Shown here: positions 1 to 7,216 of the stretch, one piece after another | Layout of the letters: every line of letters starts with the position of its first letter | Position numbering within the stretch: the first letter of the stretch is position 1 | Assembly: GCF_041103235.1 (NCBI RefSeq) | Contig: NZ_JBGCUN010000002.1 | Location: forward strand, 372,001 to 436,000 | Length of the DNA stretch: 64,000 bases | Direction: 5' to 3' | Origin: Yoonia sp. R2331 | GTDB taxonomy: Bacteria; Pseudomonadota; Alphaproteobacteria; Rhodobacterales; Rhodobacteraceae | Made by a program: the position numbers and the translations under genes | The notes under the pieces: generated by a model | Database searches by the model: none | What the model was told of the DNA's origin: nothing | Seen by the model: only the letters and a program-made list of their open reading frames with translations

Positions 1-110
1 CCGATCCCTTTGAGACGGCAACGCTGCTTCAGGACATGCAGCGCCAGCTCGAACTTCAATTCGCGACAACCGCACGAATGTCACAACTTAGCTTGGTCAA
101 TTATTTATGA
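1..110 (+). CDS. flgL: FlgL, hook-filament junction protein, C-terminal end only
   Basis: The last 35 codons of an open frame enter from the left edge and stop at 108-110. The tail ends with an aliphatic helix finishing SQLSLVNYL, which resembles the flagellin-like C-terminal D0 helix of FlgL (HAP3), the adaptor between hook and filament. The stop overlaps the flgI start in an ATGA arrangement, so the two are translationally coupled. Identity rests on this short tail and on the following flgI, since flgK-flgL-flgI order is common in Rhodobacterales; another flagellin-type protein is possible. Confidence 0.65.
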   Translation, partial: DPFETATLLQDMQRQLELQFATTARMSQLSLVNYL

Positions 111-1216
111 AAAACCTGATACAGACGACCCTCGTGCTTGCGCTAGCGCTTTGGCAAACTGCAGCGCAAGCCGCACCCATCCGGCTTAAGGATCTGGTCG
201 AATTTGACGGTGTCCGTACCAATGATCTTGTGGGTTATGGACTTGTGGTTGGCCTGAATGGGACCGGCGATGGTTTGCGTAACTCACCATTCACCGAAGA
301 GATCATGGTAAATATTCTGGAACGCCTTGGCGTAAACGTCACAGGAGAACAGTTCCGCCCCAAGAACGTGGCCGCAGTTCTTGTCACCGCATCACTACCA
401 CCATTCGCGCGGGCGGGTAGTCCGATTGATGTGACGGTATCGGCGATTGGCGACGCAAATAGCTTGCTTGGCGGCACTTTGATTATGACACCGCTGAATG
501 CAGCCGATGGCGAAATTTATGCCGTCGCCCAAGGGACGATTATCGCAGGTGGCATCGCGGCAGAGGGGGAAGCCGCCCGTGTGGTGCAGGGCGTTCCAAC
601 CGCGGGCACAATTCCCGGCGGCGCGACCGTTGAACGAGAGGTCGATTTTGACTTCAGCGGGCTAACCCAAGTGCGCCTCGCATTGCGGACACCTGATTTC
701 ACCACAGCAGCACGGATTGAATCTGCGATTAATCAAACTGTCGGTCGATCCGTGGCATTTATGATTGATGCAGGCACAGTTAGGCTGGATATAGAAGCAA
801 TGCACATGGCCTCGCCGGCACATGCGCTTGGCCGCATTGAGAACATCTTGGTTGAACCGGAGCGGCGCGCGCGTGTCGTCGTGGACCAAAGATCCGGGAC
901 AATCGTAATGGGCGAGGATGTGCGGATCAGCCGTGTCGCGGTTAGTCAGGGAAACTTGACGCTTCGAATTCAGGAGGCGCCTTTGGTCTCACAGCCAAAC
1001 CCGTTTTCGCCCGGGGAAACCGTGGTTGTCCCGCGTACAAATGCTGCGATTGATCAGGAGCCTGGGACCGGACTTGCAGTTGTGCCCGAGGGAACGTCTT
1101 TGAGCCAAGTCATCGCTGGTTTGAATGCTCTCGGCGTCGCACCCAACGACATGATAGATATCCTGAAGAGTATCAAAGCGAGTGGTGCGCTTCACGCGGA
1201 GTTCATTGTGCAATAA
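107..1216 (+). CDS. flgI: FlgI, flagellar P-ring protein
   Basis: FlgI forms the periplasmic P ring around the rod in the peptidoglycan layer. The 369-residue product has the family's usual length. It starts with a cleavable signal peptide (Lys3, hydrophobic run to about residue 18, AQA cleavage motif near 22). The mature protein begins with the conserved IRLKDLVEFDGVRTNDLVGYGLVVGL region and ends with the typical LNALGVAPNDMIDILKSIKASGALHAE block. The ATG overlaps the preceding flgL stop by the ATGA tetranucleotide, so this is the distal gene of an operon entering from outside the window. Confidence 0.97.
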   Translation: MKNLIQTTLVLALALWQTAAQAAPIRLKDLVEFDGVRTNDLVGYGLVVGLNGTGDGLRNSPFTEEIMVNILERLGVNVTGEQFRPKNVAAVLVTASLPPFARAGSPIDVTVSAIGDANSLLGGTLIMTPLNAADGEIYAVAQGTIIAGGIAAEGEAARVVQGVPTAGTIPGGATVEREVDFDFSGLTQVRLALRTPDFTTAARIESAINQTVGRSVAFMIDAGTVRLDIEAMHMASPAHALGRIENILVEPERRARVVVDQRSGTIVMGEDVRISRVAVSQGNLTLRIQEAPLVSQPNPFSPGETVVVPRTNAAIDQEPGTGLAVVPEGTSLSQVIAGLNALGVAPNDMIDILKSIKASGALHAEFIVQ

Positions 1217-1526
1217 GCGGCGATGACCCCGAATATTATTCGGGAGTCTCACTGCCAACAAAAATCCGGTCGGATTGATATCGAGAATTCGCCCGACTCT
1301 TGCTTGTCGAAGGCGCCGAGCCGACATCAGTGTCGGGTGTGCAACGCAGGGAGATGTCTTTGGAGTAGTAGCACATGCTAGATCGAGGGTGCGACGATCA
1401 GCTTGAGCACCCTAGTCTCAAACTGTGAAATGGCATTGCTATTCCTTCGCCGGGTCATTGTGAAATGTGAATTCGTGCGGCTTCTAGATCCTGCGCAGCA
1501 CAGCTTGTTCTCCAAGCAAAAGCCGA
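1217..1526. other. Convergent intergenic region flgI / fliP
   Basis: This 310-nt gap separates the 3' ends of flgI (+) and fliP (-). Besides the hairpin at 1228-1244 it holds a second small inverted repeat at 1321-1336 (CCGACA-TCAG-TGTCGG). The only open frame (about 65 codons, running into fliP antisense) has no family resemblance or good ribosome-binding site. I see no gene here. Confidence 0.6.
1228..1244 (+). terminator. Hairpin downstream of flgI
   Basis: A perfect 7-bp stem (CCCGAAT / ATTCGGG, loop ATT) begins 12 nt after the flgI stop. It lacks a following T run, so it is either a weak terminator or a 3'-end stabiliser of the flgL-flgI transcript. Confidence 0.35.
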
Positions 1527-2279
1527 TCAACTGTACCCACGAACCAAGCTTGCTGCGATCAAAGCCCAGCCGTCAGCAACGACAAAGAAGGCCAGCTTGA
1601 ACGGCAATGACACGATAGCTGGAGGAACCATCATCATGCCCATCGACATCAGTACGGCCGCGACGACGAGGTCGATAATCAGAAATGGCAAAAAGATCAT
1701 GAAGCCAACCTGAAACGCGTGCTCTATCTCGCTCAGCAGGAATGATGGCACCAAAACCGACAAAGGGGCGTTCATGGGTGCCAGCCCGGGCGCTAAATCT
1801 GGACGCAGTGAGGCAAGTTCCGACAAGGTATCACCATCGACCCGTGCGGACATAAATTCTCGAAGAGGATCCATCGCCCGTATGAACCCATCTTCAAGCG
1901 CGATCGCGCCGTCCATCATCGGGCGGATGCCAGATGTCCAGCTTTCGACAAAGACCGGTTCCATCACGAAATACGTCAGGAACAACGCCAGTGATATCAT
2001 CAGCATGTTCGGCGGAGATTGTTGAAGTCCGATAGCTTGGCGCAAGATCGCAAGGACCGTCACGATGAACGGGAAACAGGTGACCATAATTGCGATGCCA
2101 GGCACAAGGCTGAGAATGGTGACCAATGCAAGCAATTGGATTGATCTAGTTGCGAGCGAGCCATCTTCACCCAAAGTCAACGTCACTTCTTGTCCGAATG
2201 CCGGGCTTGCCAGGCAAAGGACCGCCAGTGCAATTGCACCGCAAAGTGCCCAGGGTTTAGGCCAGATCGCGTGTATCAC
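1527..2279 (-). CDS. fliP: FliP, flagellar type III export gate subunit
   Basis: FliP builds, with FliQ and FliR, the export gate inside the MS ring. The 250-residue product has an N-terminal signal segment (to about residue 29, ASPAFG), then membrane helices containing the signature LVPGIAIMVTCFPFIVTVLAILRQAIG..QSPPNMLMISLALFLT. The C-terminal helices carry the FLPFLIIDLVVAAVLMSMGMMMVPP motif. The chosen start is GTG at 2279, with GGAAG about 8 nt upstream. It overlaps the end of fliN by 23 nt and is the last gene of fliF-fliH-fliN-fliP. Confidence 0.97.
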   Translation of the reverse strand: MIHAIWPKPWALCGAIALAVLCLASPAFGQEVTLTLGEDGSLATRSIQLLALVTILSLVPGIAIMVTCFPFIVTVLAILRQAIGLQQSPPNMLMISLALFLTYFVMEPVFVESWTSGIRPMMDGAIALEDGFIRAMDPLREFMSARVDGDTLSELASLRPDLAPGLAPMNAPLSVLVPSFLLSEIEHAFQVGFMIFLPFLIIDLVVAAVLMSMGMMMVPPAIVSLPFKLAFFVVADGWALIAASLVRGYS

Positions 2280-2565
2280 TGATCACTTCCGTTAGACGGA
2301 CTGCAAGTTGCCCATGCTCGCCACCTTCCAATTCCTGTAGTTCGCCACGGGCGATCAGGCGATCCCCGACATAGAGTTCGACGGGATCGTCGATCCGACG
2401 GTCCAGCGGCAAAACTGCGTTTTGCCCAAGCTCCAACAGTTCTTGAATAGCTGGGCGCGCTTTGCCGACAGAGATTGTGATTTCAATTGGGATTTTCTGC
2501 AAAAGGCTGGATCCGCCCGATTTGGCGGTCGGCGTTTCGGCAATCGCAGCTTCGGTTTCATCCAT
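2257..2565 (-). CDS. fliN: FliN, flagellar switch (C-ring) protein
   Basis: FliN forms the base of the C ring, binds FliH and takes part in rotational switching. The short product (about 102 aa) is essentially one SpoA domain: IPIEITISVGKARPAIQELLELGQ, then VLPLDRRIDDPVELYVGDRLIARGELQ. Two ATGs are possible. The upstream one (2574) lies only 1 nt from the AGGAG, so the ATG at 2565, about 10 nt from AGGAG, is preferred. It overlaps both fliH and fliP. No fliM or fliG is seen nearby. Confidence 0.9.
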   Translation of the reverse strand: MDETEAAIAETPTAKSGGSSLLQKIPIEITISVGKARPAIQELLELGQNAVLPLDRRIDDPVELYVGDRLIARGELQELEGGEHGQLAVRLTEVISDTRDLA

Positions 2566-3124
2566 GGTTTTCATGCTCCTGCATCATATCGAAGAATCCA
2601 GTCAGCGTTTCGCGCATACCTTCAAGCACCGCATCAACGTCGATGGCTGTCTCTTCCGGGCCGCGCTGCACAAGCGCGCCATGCGGTGTCAGATCATTGC
2701 GGCTGATGACGGTGACATCTGAAAATGCGAGCTGTGTCAGCAACGTTTGCACCGCATCGACCTGATCTGGGTGCAGCGCCAATTGGCAGGGTTGCCTTAC
2801 ATCCTCGGACGCAGCTGATTGCAACTGCTCGATCAACCTTGTCCGGAAGGTGGTGTCGACAGTTACGGGCAGGATGTGCTCTGACAGCTTTTCGAAGAAT
2901 GGCGCCAAACTCATCAGAACGGTTTGCCGCGCCTCTGCAAATCCAAATGCTATATCCTCGATCGATTGCACAAGCGCTTGATCGATTTGATCTTGTTCCG
3001 CTTTTGCTGCGGCGATGCCGGCTGCGAACCCGGCCTCATAACCGGGTAAACCTTCGACGGTCGGAGGGGAGGGATCGGCGGCATCCGCCGACGCAAAATC
3101 CTGCAATGCCAGCATCAATGCCAT
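2558..3124 (-). CDS. fliH: FliH-like regulator of the flagellar export ATPase
   Basis: FliH binds FliI and FliN to hold the ATPase at the export gate. The 188-residue product has the family layout: an acidic N-terminal segment, a Gly/Ala-spaced helix GYEAGFAAGIAAAKAEQ (residues about 28-44) like the GxxxG repeats of FliH, and a C-terminal domain. Sequence conservation in FliH is low, so position between fliF and fliN carries much of the assignment. It starts 2 nt after the fliF stop and overlaps fliN. Confidence 0.8.
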   Translation of the reverse strand: MALMLALQDFASADAADPSPPTVEGLPGYEAGFAAGIAAAKAEQDQIDQALVQSIEDIAFGFAEARQTVLMSLAPFFEKLSEHILPVTVDTTFRTRLIEQLQSAASEDVRQPCQLALHPDQVDAVQTLLTQLAFSDVTVISRNDLTPHGALVQRGPEETAIDVDAVLEGMRETLTGFFDMMQEHENHG

Positions 3125-3126
3125 GT

Positions 3127-4686
3127 TTAGGCCTTTTCAGTTGATTGAGGGTCTTCCATCCAATCCTGCAGGATCTGGACAGTTTCGGTTTCCCGCTCTG
3201 CGATCATTTCGCGCAAACGAGCGACCGCATCAGGGGGCGCAACAGTTCCTTCGATCAGCGGCGCGCTACTCAGCTCTGCCTCGGCGCCTTCTGGTCCGGT
3301 CACATCAAGTGGTGCAGGCAAAGATGGATTTGGCCCCACCGGTTGTGCGTTGGTCAAAACCGGACGCACAACAAAAAGCCCAAGGATCAACGCAACCACC
3401 GCAGCAACACCAATCTGGATGAGTTGCATGACGTTCAAAGGTTGGTTGAGGACGCCGCCGCCGACCGCCTCTGAGCCCAAAGTCGGCAAGGGGTCAAACG
3501 GGAGGGATCGCAACGTCAACACATCGCCACGCGCGGTATCCAATCCGACCGCAGAGGCGACAAGTTCTTCCAGATCGGCAAGTTCTTCAGCTGTGCGTGG
3601 TGTGCTTTCAATGGTGCCATCGGCACTGGTTGCTTGCACTTCATTGACCAGGACCGCGACGGTCAATCGCTTGATATCACCGGGCGCGCGGACAACTTGT
3701 CGTTCGGTCTGGGAAATTTCATAGTTCGTCAAAGCCCGGGTTTCGCTGTTGTCATTGCTGGACGTGCCGCCATTTGCGCCTGCGTCACCATCCGGCAAGT
3801 TCGAAGCGACGGTGACGTCTCCGCCACGGGTGTCTTGGGCCTTTGCTTCGCTTTCTGTGACGTCGGTGCTGATGGCGACACGACTGTCGGGATCAATCAA
3901 CCGCTCTGTAATCGATTCGCTTTCGGTCACTGTGTCGACTGTGATCTCAACCACGGCATTGCCTGGGCCGACCCGCGCGGCCAGCAAACGCTCGGCCTGA
4001 TCACGCAACATCGCGGCTTTATCGTCGCTTGCTGCCCCGACTGGTGCGCCTGTTGCGTCGGACAATAGACCCCCGCGGTCATCAATGACGGCCACGTCGT
4101 TGGGATCAAGGCCCGAGACTGCGGCTGCCACAAGGTATTGAAATGCTTTGATTTGCTGCGCGCTCAACGCATTCGCGGTTGTTGTGAGCGTCACGGCGGC
4201 CGTCGCCTTTTGATCGCGCGCGAAGGCGCGGCTGCTGGGCGTCGAGATGTGCACACGCGCTGCCCGGATGGTGGGATTCGCAAGGATCGTCCGCGCCAGC
4301 TCTCCCTCGCGGGCGCGCCAGTATGCGGCATCAAACATTTGACTTGTTGTGCCAAAGCCGGACAAGCCGTCCAGTAGCTCATAGCCCTGTGCGCCAGCAG
4401 CGGGCAGGCCCTCGCCGGCCAGCGACATCCGCAGCGCATCGCGCATGGCTGCGTCAACATAGATGGCCCCGCCGCGCACCTCGTAGACGACGCCCCGCGC
4501 GTCCAGGGCGGTGATCACATCGCCCGCAGCTGCTGACTCCAGCCCGCCATAGAGGAGTGTGAGGTCTTTTTGTGATGCTGCACGCGCCACAAAGAGGACC
4601 GCCAGAAATACGGCGACCGTCGCCCCGACGACAACCAGCCGCCGTCCTGCGCTTAATGTCGACCAAACCGCCAATAGGTTCTGCAA
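3127..4686 (-). CDS. fliF: FliF, flagellar MS-ring protein
   Basis: FliF forms the inner-membrane MS ring, the platform for rod, switch and export gate. TM1 lies near residues 18-38 and TM2 near 430-450 (VMQLIQIGVAAVVALILGLF). Between them are the RBM domains with the ARVHISTPSSRAFARDQK region and an extended segment. The C-terminal REMIAERETETVQILQDWMED helix is the FliG-binding tail. At about 519 residues it is slightly shorter than the enteric protein. The frame extends to TTG at 4704, but TTG at 4686 has GGAG 7 nt upstream and gives the usual MQNLLAVW-type N-terminus, so it is preferred. Confidence 0.96.
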   Translation of the reverse strand: MQNLLAVWSTLSAGRRLVVVGATVAVFLAVLFVARAASQKDLTLLYGGLESAAAGDVITALDARGVVYEVRGGAIYVDAAMRDALRMSLAGEGLPAAGAQGYELLDGLSGFGTTSQMFDAAYWRAREGELARTILANPTIRAARVHISTPSSRAFARDQKATAAVTLTTTANALSAQQIKAFQYLVAAAVSGLDPNDVAVIDDRGGLLSDATGAPVGAASDDKAAMLRDQAERLLAARVGPGNAVVEITVDTVTESESITERLIDPDSRVAISTDVTESEAKAQDTRGGDVTVASNLPDGDAGANGGTSSNDNSETRALTNYEISQTERQVVRAPGDIKRLTVAVLVNEVQATSADGTIESTPRTAEELADLEELVASAVGLDTARGDVLTLRSLPFDPLPTLGSEAVGGGVLNQPLNVMQLIQIGVAAVVALILGLFVVRPVLTNAQPVGPNPSLPAPLDVTGPEGAEAELSSAPLIEGTVAPPDAVARLREMIAERETETVQILQDWMEDPQSTEKA

Positions 4687-4715
4687 TTGGATTCTCCAGA
4701 TCAACCGAACGTTCT

Positions 4716-4731
4716 GTTCGTTAACCTGCTT
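4716..4731 (+). promoter_or_regulatory. 16-mer GTTCRTTAACCTGCTT, copy 1 (CtrA half-site type)
   Basis: This sequence recurs once at 6281-6296 upstream of motA, with 15 of 16 bases identical. It contains TTAACC, the CtrA half-site. It sits in the divergent fliF/fliL promoter region. Confidence 0.4.
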
Positions 4732-4746
4732 ATGGCCCCAACAGAC

Positions 4747-4761
4747 TTAACAATCGGTTAG
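4747..4761 (+). promoter_or_regulatory. CtrA-like box TTAA-N7-TTAG
   Basis: TTAA CAATCGG TTAG matches the alphaproteobacterial CtrA consensus TTAA-N7-TTAA at 7 of 8 positions. It lies between the divergent fliF and fliL starts. CtrA is known to activate flagellar genes in Rhodobacterales; binding here is inferred. Confidence 0.5.
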
Positions 4762-4809
4762 GGCTTGGCGGTTTATGACGGTGCAACCAAAGATTTTAAG
4801 AGGTCCGTT

Positions 4810-5331
4810 ATGTCAGCCGCAGCTGATCCTGAATTAGAAGCTCCCCCGAAGAAGTCGAAACTCCCTTTGATTCTTGGGGTTGTTCTGGCGTTGGCGGGTG
4901 GCGGCGGCGGGTTTTTTGCAGTGAGCTCGGGAATGATTCTGGGCAATAGCGAATCGGGTGCTGAGGGCGAAAAAGAAGCCGCAGCCGGGCACGATGAGCA
5001 CGCGGAAGGAGATGATGGCATCCCCAAGGCGAGTGCTGCGTTTGTACCCATTGATCCGCTTGTCATCTCGATTTCCGGCACCAATGGCACGCGATTTTTG
5101 CGCTTTGGTGCTCAACTTGAAGTGCCGCCGGAACACGAGGCGACCGTGGCCGCGACATTGCCCCGCGTGGTTGATGTGCTCAATGGATATCTGCGCGCGG
5201 TGGATATTGAAGAACTTGCTGATCCGGATGTGCTGGTACGACTGCGCGGGCAAATGCTGCGCCGTGTCCAAGTGGTGACTGGTCAGGATCAGGTGCGCGA
5301 CCTGCTGATCATGGAATTTGTGCTGAACTAG
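4810..5331 (+). CDS. fliL: FliL, flagellar basal body-associated protein (copy 1)
   Basis: FliL is a single-span membrane protein that rings the stator and supports torque. A Lys/Pro-rich cytoplasmic N-terminus precedes a TM helix (residues about 18-38, with a GGGGG stretch), an acidic His/Glu linker, and a periplasmic domain with FVPIDPLVISI...RFLRFGAQLEV and ending LLIMEFVLN, as in the family. The frame extends to TTG 4765, but ATG 4810 has AAGAGG 7 nt upstream. It leads the fliL-motA-flhA operon. A second FliL-family gene is at 13975-14478. Confidence 0.93.
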   Translation: MSAAADPELEAPPKKSKLPLILGVVLALAGGGGGFFAVSSGMILGNSESGAEGEKEAAAGHDEHAEGDDGIPKASAAFVPIDPLVISISGTNGTRFLRFGAQLEVPPEHEATVAATLPRVVDVLNGYLRAVDIEELADPDVLVRLRGQMLRRVQVVTGQDQVRDLLIMEFVLN

Positions 5332-5343
5332 AAAGGGACAGCC

Positions 5344-5685
5344 ATGGCCTTTATTGCCGATCTTTTACTACTTGCCGGGGCGCTTGGCGCCGGCTTCTAC
5401 TGTCACATTTTGGCGCGACGGCTGCGGCGATTTACGGACCTTGAAAAAGGGGTCGGTGGCGCGGTCGCCCTGTTGTCTGCACAGGTCGATGACCTCTCAA
5501 AATCGTTGGAATCAGCGCAATCGACCGCCACCAATTCTGTCAGTACCCTGTCAGACGTGAGCGCCCGCGCCGAAAAAGCGGCGCGTCATCTGGAGCTTTT
5601 GGTGGCCTCCATGCATGATCTGCCCGCTGAGGCGCCCGCAGACACGAACCCGTTTTATGTCCGCCCGTCCGGGACACAACAATGA
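5344..5685 (+). CDS. Small membrane-anchored coiled-coil protein of the flagellar operon
   Basis: This 113-residue protein is unrecognised beyond its context. It has an N-terminal membrane helix (residues 2-24), a short basic stretch (RRLRRF), then a Ser/Ala-rich amphipathic helix of about 60 residues likely to form a coiled coil, and a disordered Pro-rich tail. It has a clear AAAGGGA ribosome-binding site and overlaps the motE-like start (ATGA). Placement between fliL and motE suggests a stator- or basal-body-associated role; this is inference from position only. Confidence 0.75.
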   Translation: MAFIADLLLLAGALGAGFYCHILARRLRRFTDLEKGVGGAVALLSAQVDDLSKSLESAQSTATNSVSTLSDVSARAEKAARHLELLVASMHDLPAEAPADTNPFYVRPSGTQQ

Positions 5686-6272
5686 GCGGCGCAAAACGAC
5701 CACGCAAGAAACGCGGCACACTTCATATTATTGCGGCGCTACTGGTGACCTCGGCTGTGCTGCGGATCACAACGACCGGAGCAGCTGTTGCCGAAAGTGC
5801 GACGATGGTCGAACCTTCGCCAGAGGAATTGGTTGCACCCGCGTCGCAACCGCCTATCGCAGCGGGCGATGCTGAAGGTTTGCTGCGGGCGTTGCAGGAA
5901 CGCGAAGCCCGACTGGCAGCAAGAGAGGCGCAGTTCCTCGACCGAATGCAGGCCCTTCGCCTGGCCGAATCGGAAGTGGCAGAACAGCTCGCGGCATTGT
6001 CCGCCGCCGAAGAAGCGTTGCGCGCAACAATCGCATTAGCTGATACGGCTGCCGAAAGCGATTTGGAGCGTCTGACGCGAGTCTACGAGAATATGAAGCC
6101 CAAGGACGCAGCTGAGCTTTTTGAGCAAATGACACCTGACTTTGCAGCAGGGTTCCTTGGATTGATGGAGCCAGTGGCAGCGGCCCAGATCATGACCCTC
6201 ATCGAGCCCGATATTGCCTATTCGATCAGCGCGGTCCTGGCCGGGCGCAATGCTGGTGTGCCGACACAGTGA
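5682..6272 (+). CDS. motE: MotE-like periplasmic motility protein
   Basis: The 196-residue product has a basic N-terminus and a hydrophobic signal/anchor (residues 14-36). A long coiled coil follows (about 60-125, EREARLAAREAQFLDRM), and then the MgtE-N/MotE-type domain with VYENMKPKDAAELFEQMTPDFAAGFLGLM and a final helix. In Sinorhizobium, MotE is a periplasmic chaperone for the motor protein MotC. Here it directly precedes motA and a large periplasmic protein, which fits a comparable task. A FliG- or YlxF-like scaffold role is a less likely alternative. Confidence 0.8.
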   Translation: MSGAKRPRKKRGTLHIIAALLVTSAVLRITTTGAAVAESATMVEPSPEELVAPASQPPIAAGDAEGLLRALQEREARLAAREAQFLDRMQALRLAESEVAEQLAALSAAEEALRATIALADTAAESDLERLTRVYENMKPKDAAELFEQMTPDFAAGFLGLMEPVAAAQIMTLIEPDIAYSISAVLAGRNAGVPTQ

Positions 6273-6280
6273 TCCGCACG

Positions 6281-6296
6281 GTTCATTAACCTGCTT
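6281..6296 (+). promoter_or_regulatory. 16-mer GTTCRTTAACCTGCTT, copy 2, upstream of motA
   Basis: This second copy of the fliF/fliL intergenic 16-mer lies 50 nt before the motA ATG and just after the motE stop. Its TTAACC core (6286-6291) fits a CtrA half-site, so motA may have its own promoter inside the operon. Confidence 0.4.
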
Positions 6297-6346
6297 GGTG
6301 CATGGTGTGCGCATGGCAAGTGCGCCTTTTGGAAAGGACGTTTTCA

Positions 6347-7216
6347 ATGATTGGCCTTATTGGCATCGCGATCGTTTTTATCATGGTGTTCGGCGGCTAC
6401 TTGCTGGCCGGCGGCAAGATGGGAATCATCCTGAAGTCTCTGCCGTTTGAAATGATTATGATCGGTGGTGCCGCCTTGGGCGCGTTCGTCATCGCCAACG
6501 ATATGAGTGGGATCAAGCACACCATTGCTGACGTTGGGAAGGTCTTCAAAGGCCCCAAATACAAACGGCAAGACTATCAGGACCTGATGTGCCTGCTGTT
6601 CGAATTGATACGAATCGCCCGCGCAAATCCGGTGGAGCTTGAAGGACATATCGAGGCGCCGGACGAAAGCAGTGTTTTCGGCAAGTATCCAAAACTGCTG
6701 AAGGACAAGGAATCAATTTCCTTGATCTGCGACACGATGCGTTCGGCGTCTATGAACTATGACGACCCACATCAGGTTGAAGAAGTGCTCGAAAAGCGGA
6801 TCGAGGCAACGCACCATCACAAAATGCACTCCAGCCATGCTTTGCAAACCATTGCGGATGGGTTGCCGGCATTGGGAATTGTGGCCGCCGTGCTGGGCGT
6901 GATCAAAACGATGGGGTCCATCGATCAGCCGCCCGAGGTGTTGGGTAAGTTGATTGGTGGCGCGCTCGTCGGGACCTTCCTTGGTGTCTTTCTGGCCTAT
7001 GGATTGGTGGGGCCGTTTTCGGTGCGCGTAAAATCCGTTATCGAAGAAGATGCGCATTTCCAACAACTCATCCGAGAGATCCTGATCGCAAACCTGCACC
7101 GTCACGCTCCGAATATTTGTATCGAAGTCGGGCGTCAGAATGCGCCCAGCCATCTACGCCCCGACTTCGGCGAGCTGGAAGAGGCTCTCAAGACCGTTAA
7201 GCAAGAGGCTGCATGA
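6347..7216 (+). CDS. motA: MotA, flagellar stator proton-channel subunit
   Basis: MotA forms with MotB the stator that converts proton flow into torque. The 289-residue product has four membrane helices. The first pair lies at residues about 2-20 and 30-50; the second pair lies at about 168-190 (LGIVAAVLGVIKTMGS) and 200-225 (ALVGTFLGVFLAYGLVGPF), with the conserved channel Pro. A large cytoplasmic loop for FliG contact lies between. ATG 6347, preceded by GGAAAGGA, is chosen over an upstream in-frame start at 6302. motB is not downstream; the next gene is an unknown periplasmic protein. Confidence 0.95.
   Translation: MIGLIGIAIVFIMVFGGYLLAGGKMGIILKSLPFEMIMIGGAALGAFVIANDMSGIKHTIADVGKVFKGPKYKRQDYQDLMCLLFELIRIARANPVELEGHIEAPDESSVFGKYPKLLKDKESISLICDTMRSASMNYDDPHQVEEVLEKRIEATHHHKMHSSHALQTIADGLPALGIVAAVLGVIKTMGSIDQPPEVLGKLIGGALVGTFLGVFLAYGLVGPFSVRVKSVIEEDAHFQQLIREILIANLHRHAPNICIEVGRQNAPSHLRPDFGELEEALKTVKQEAA

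Noticed and set aside
1403-1600. Possible small gene between flgI and fliP
   Set aside because: It lacks a ribosome-binding site, overlaps the conserved 3' end of fliP antisense, and has no protein-like pattern.
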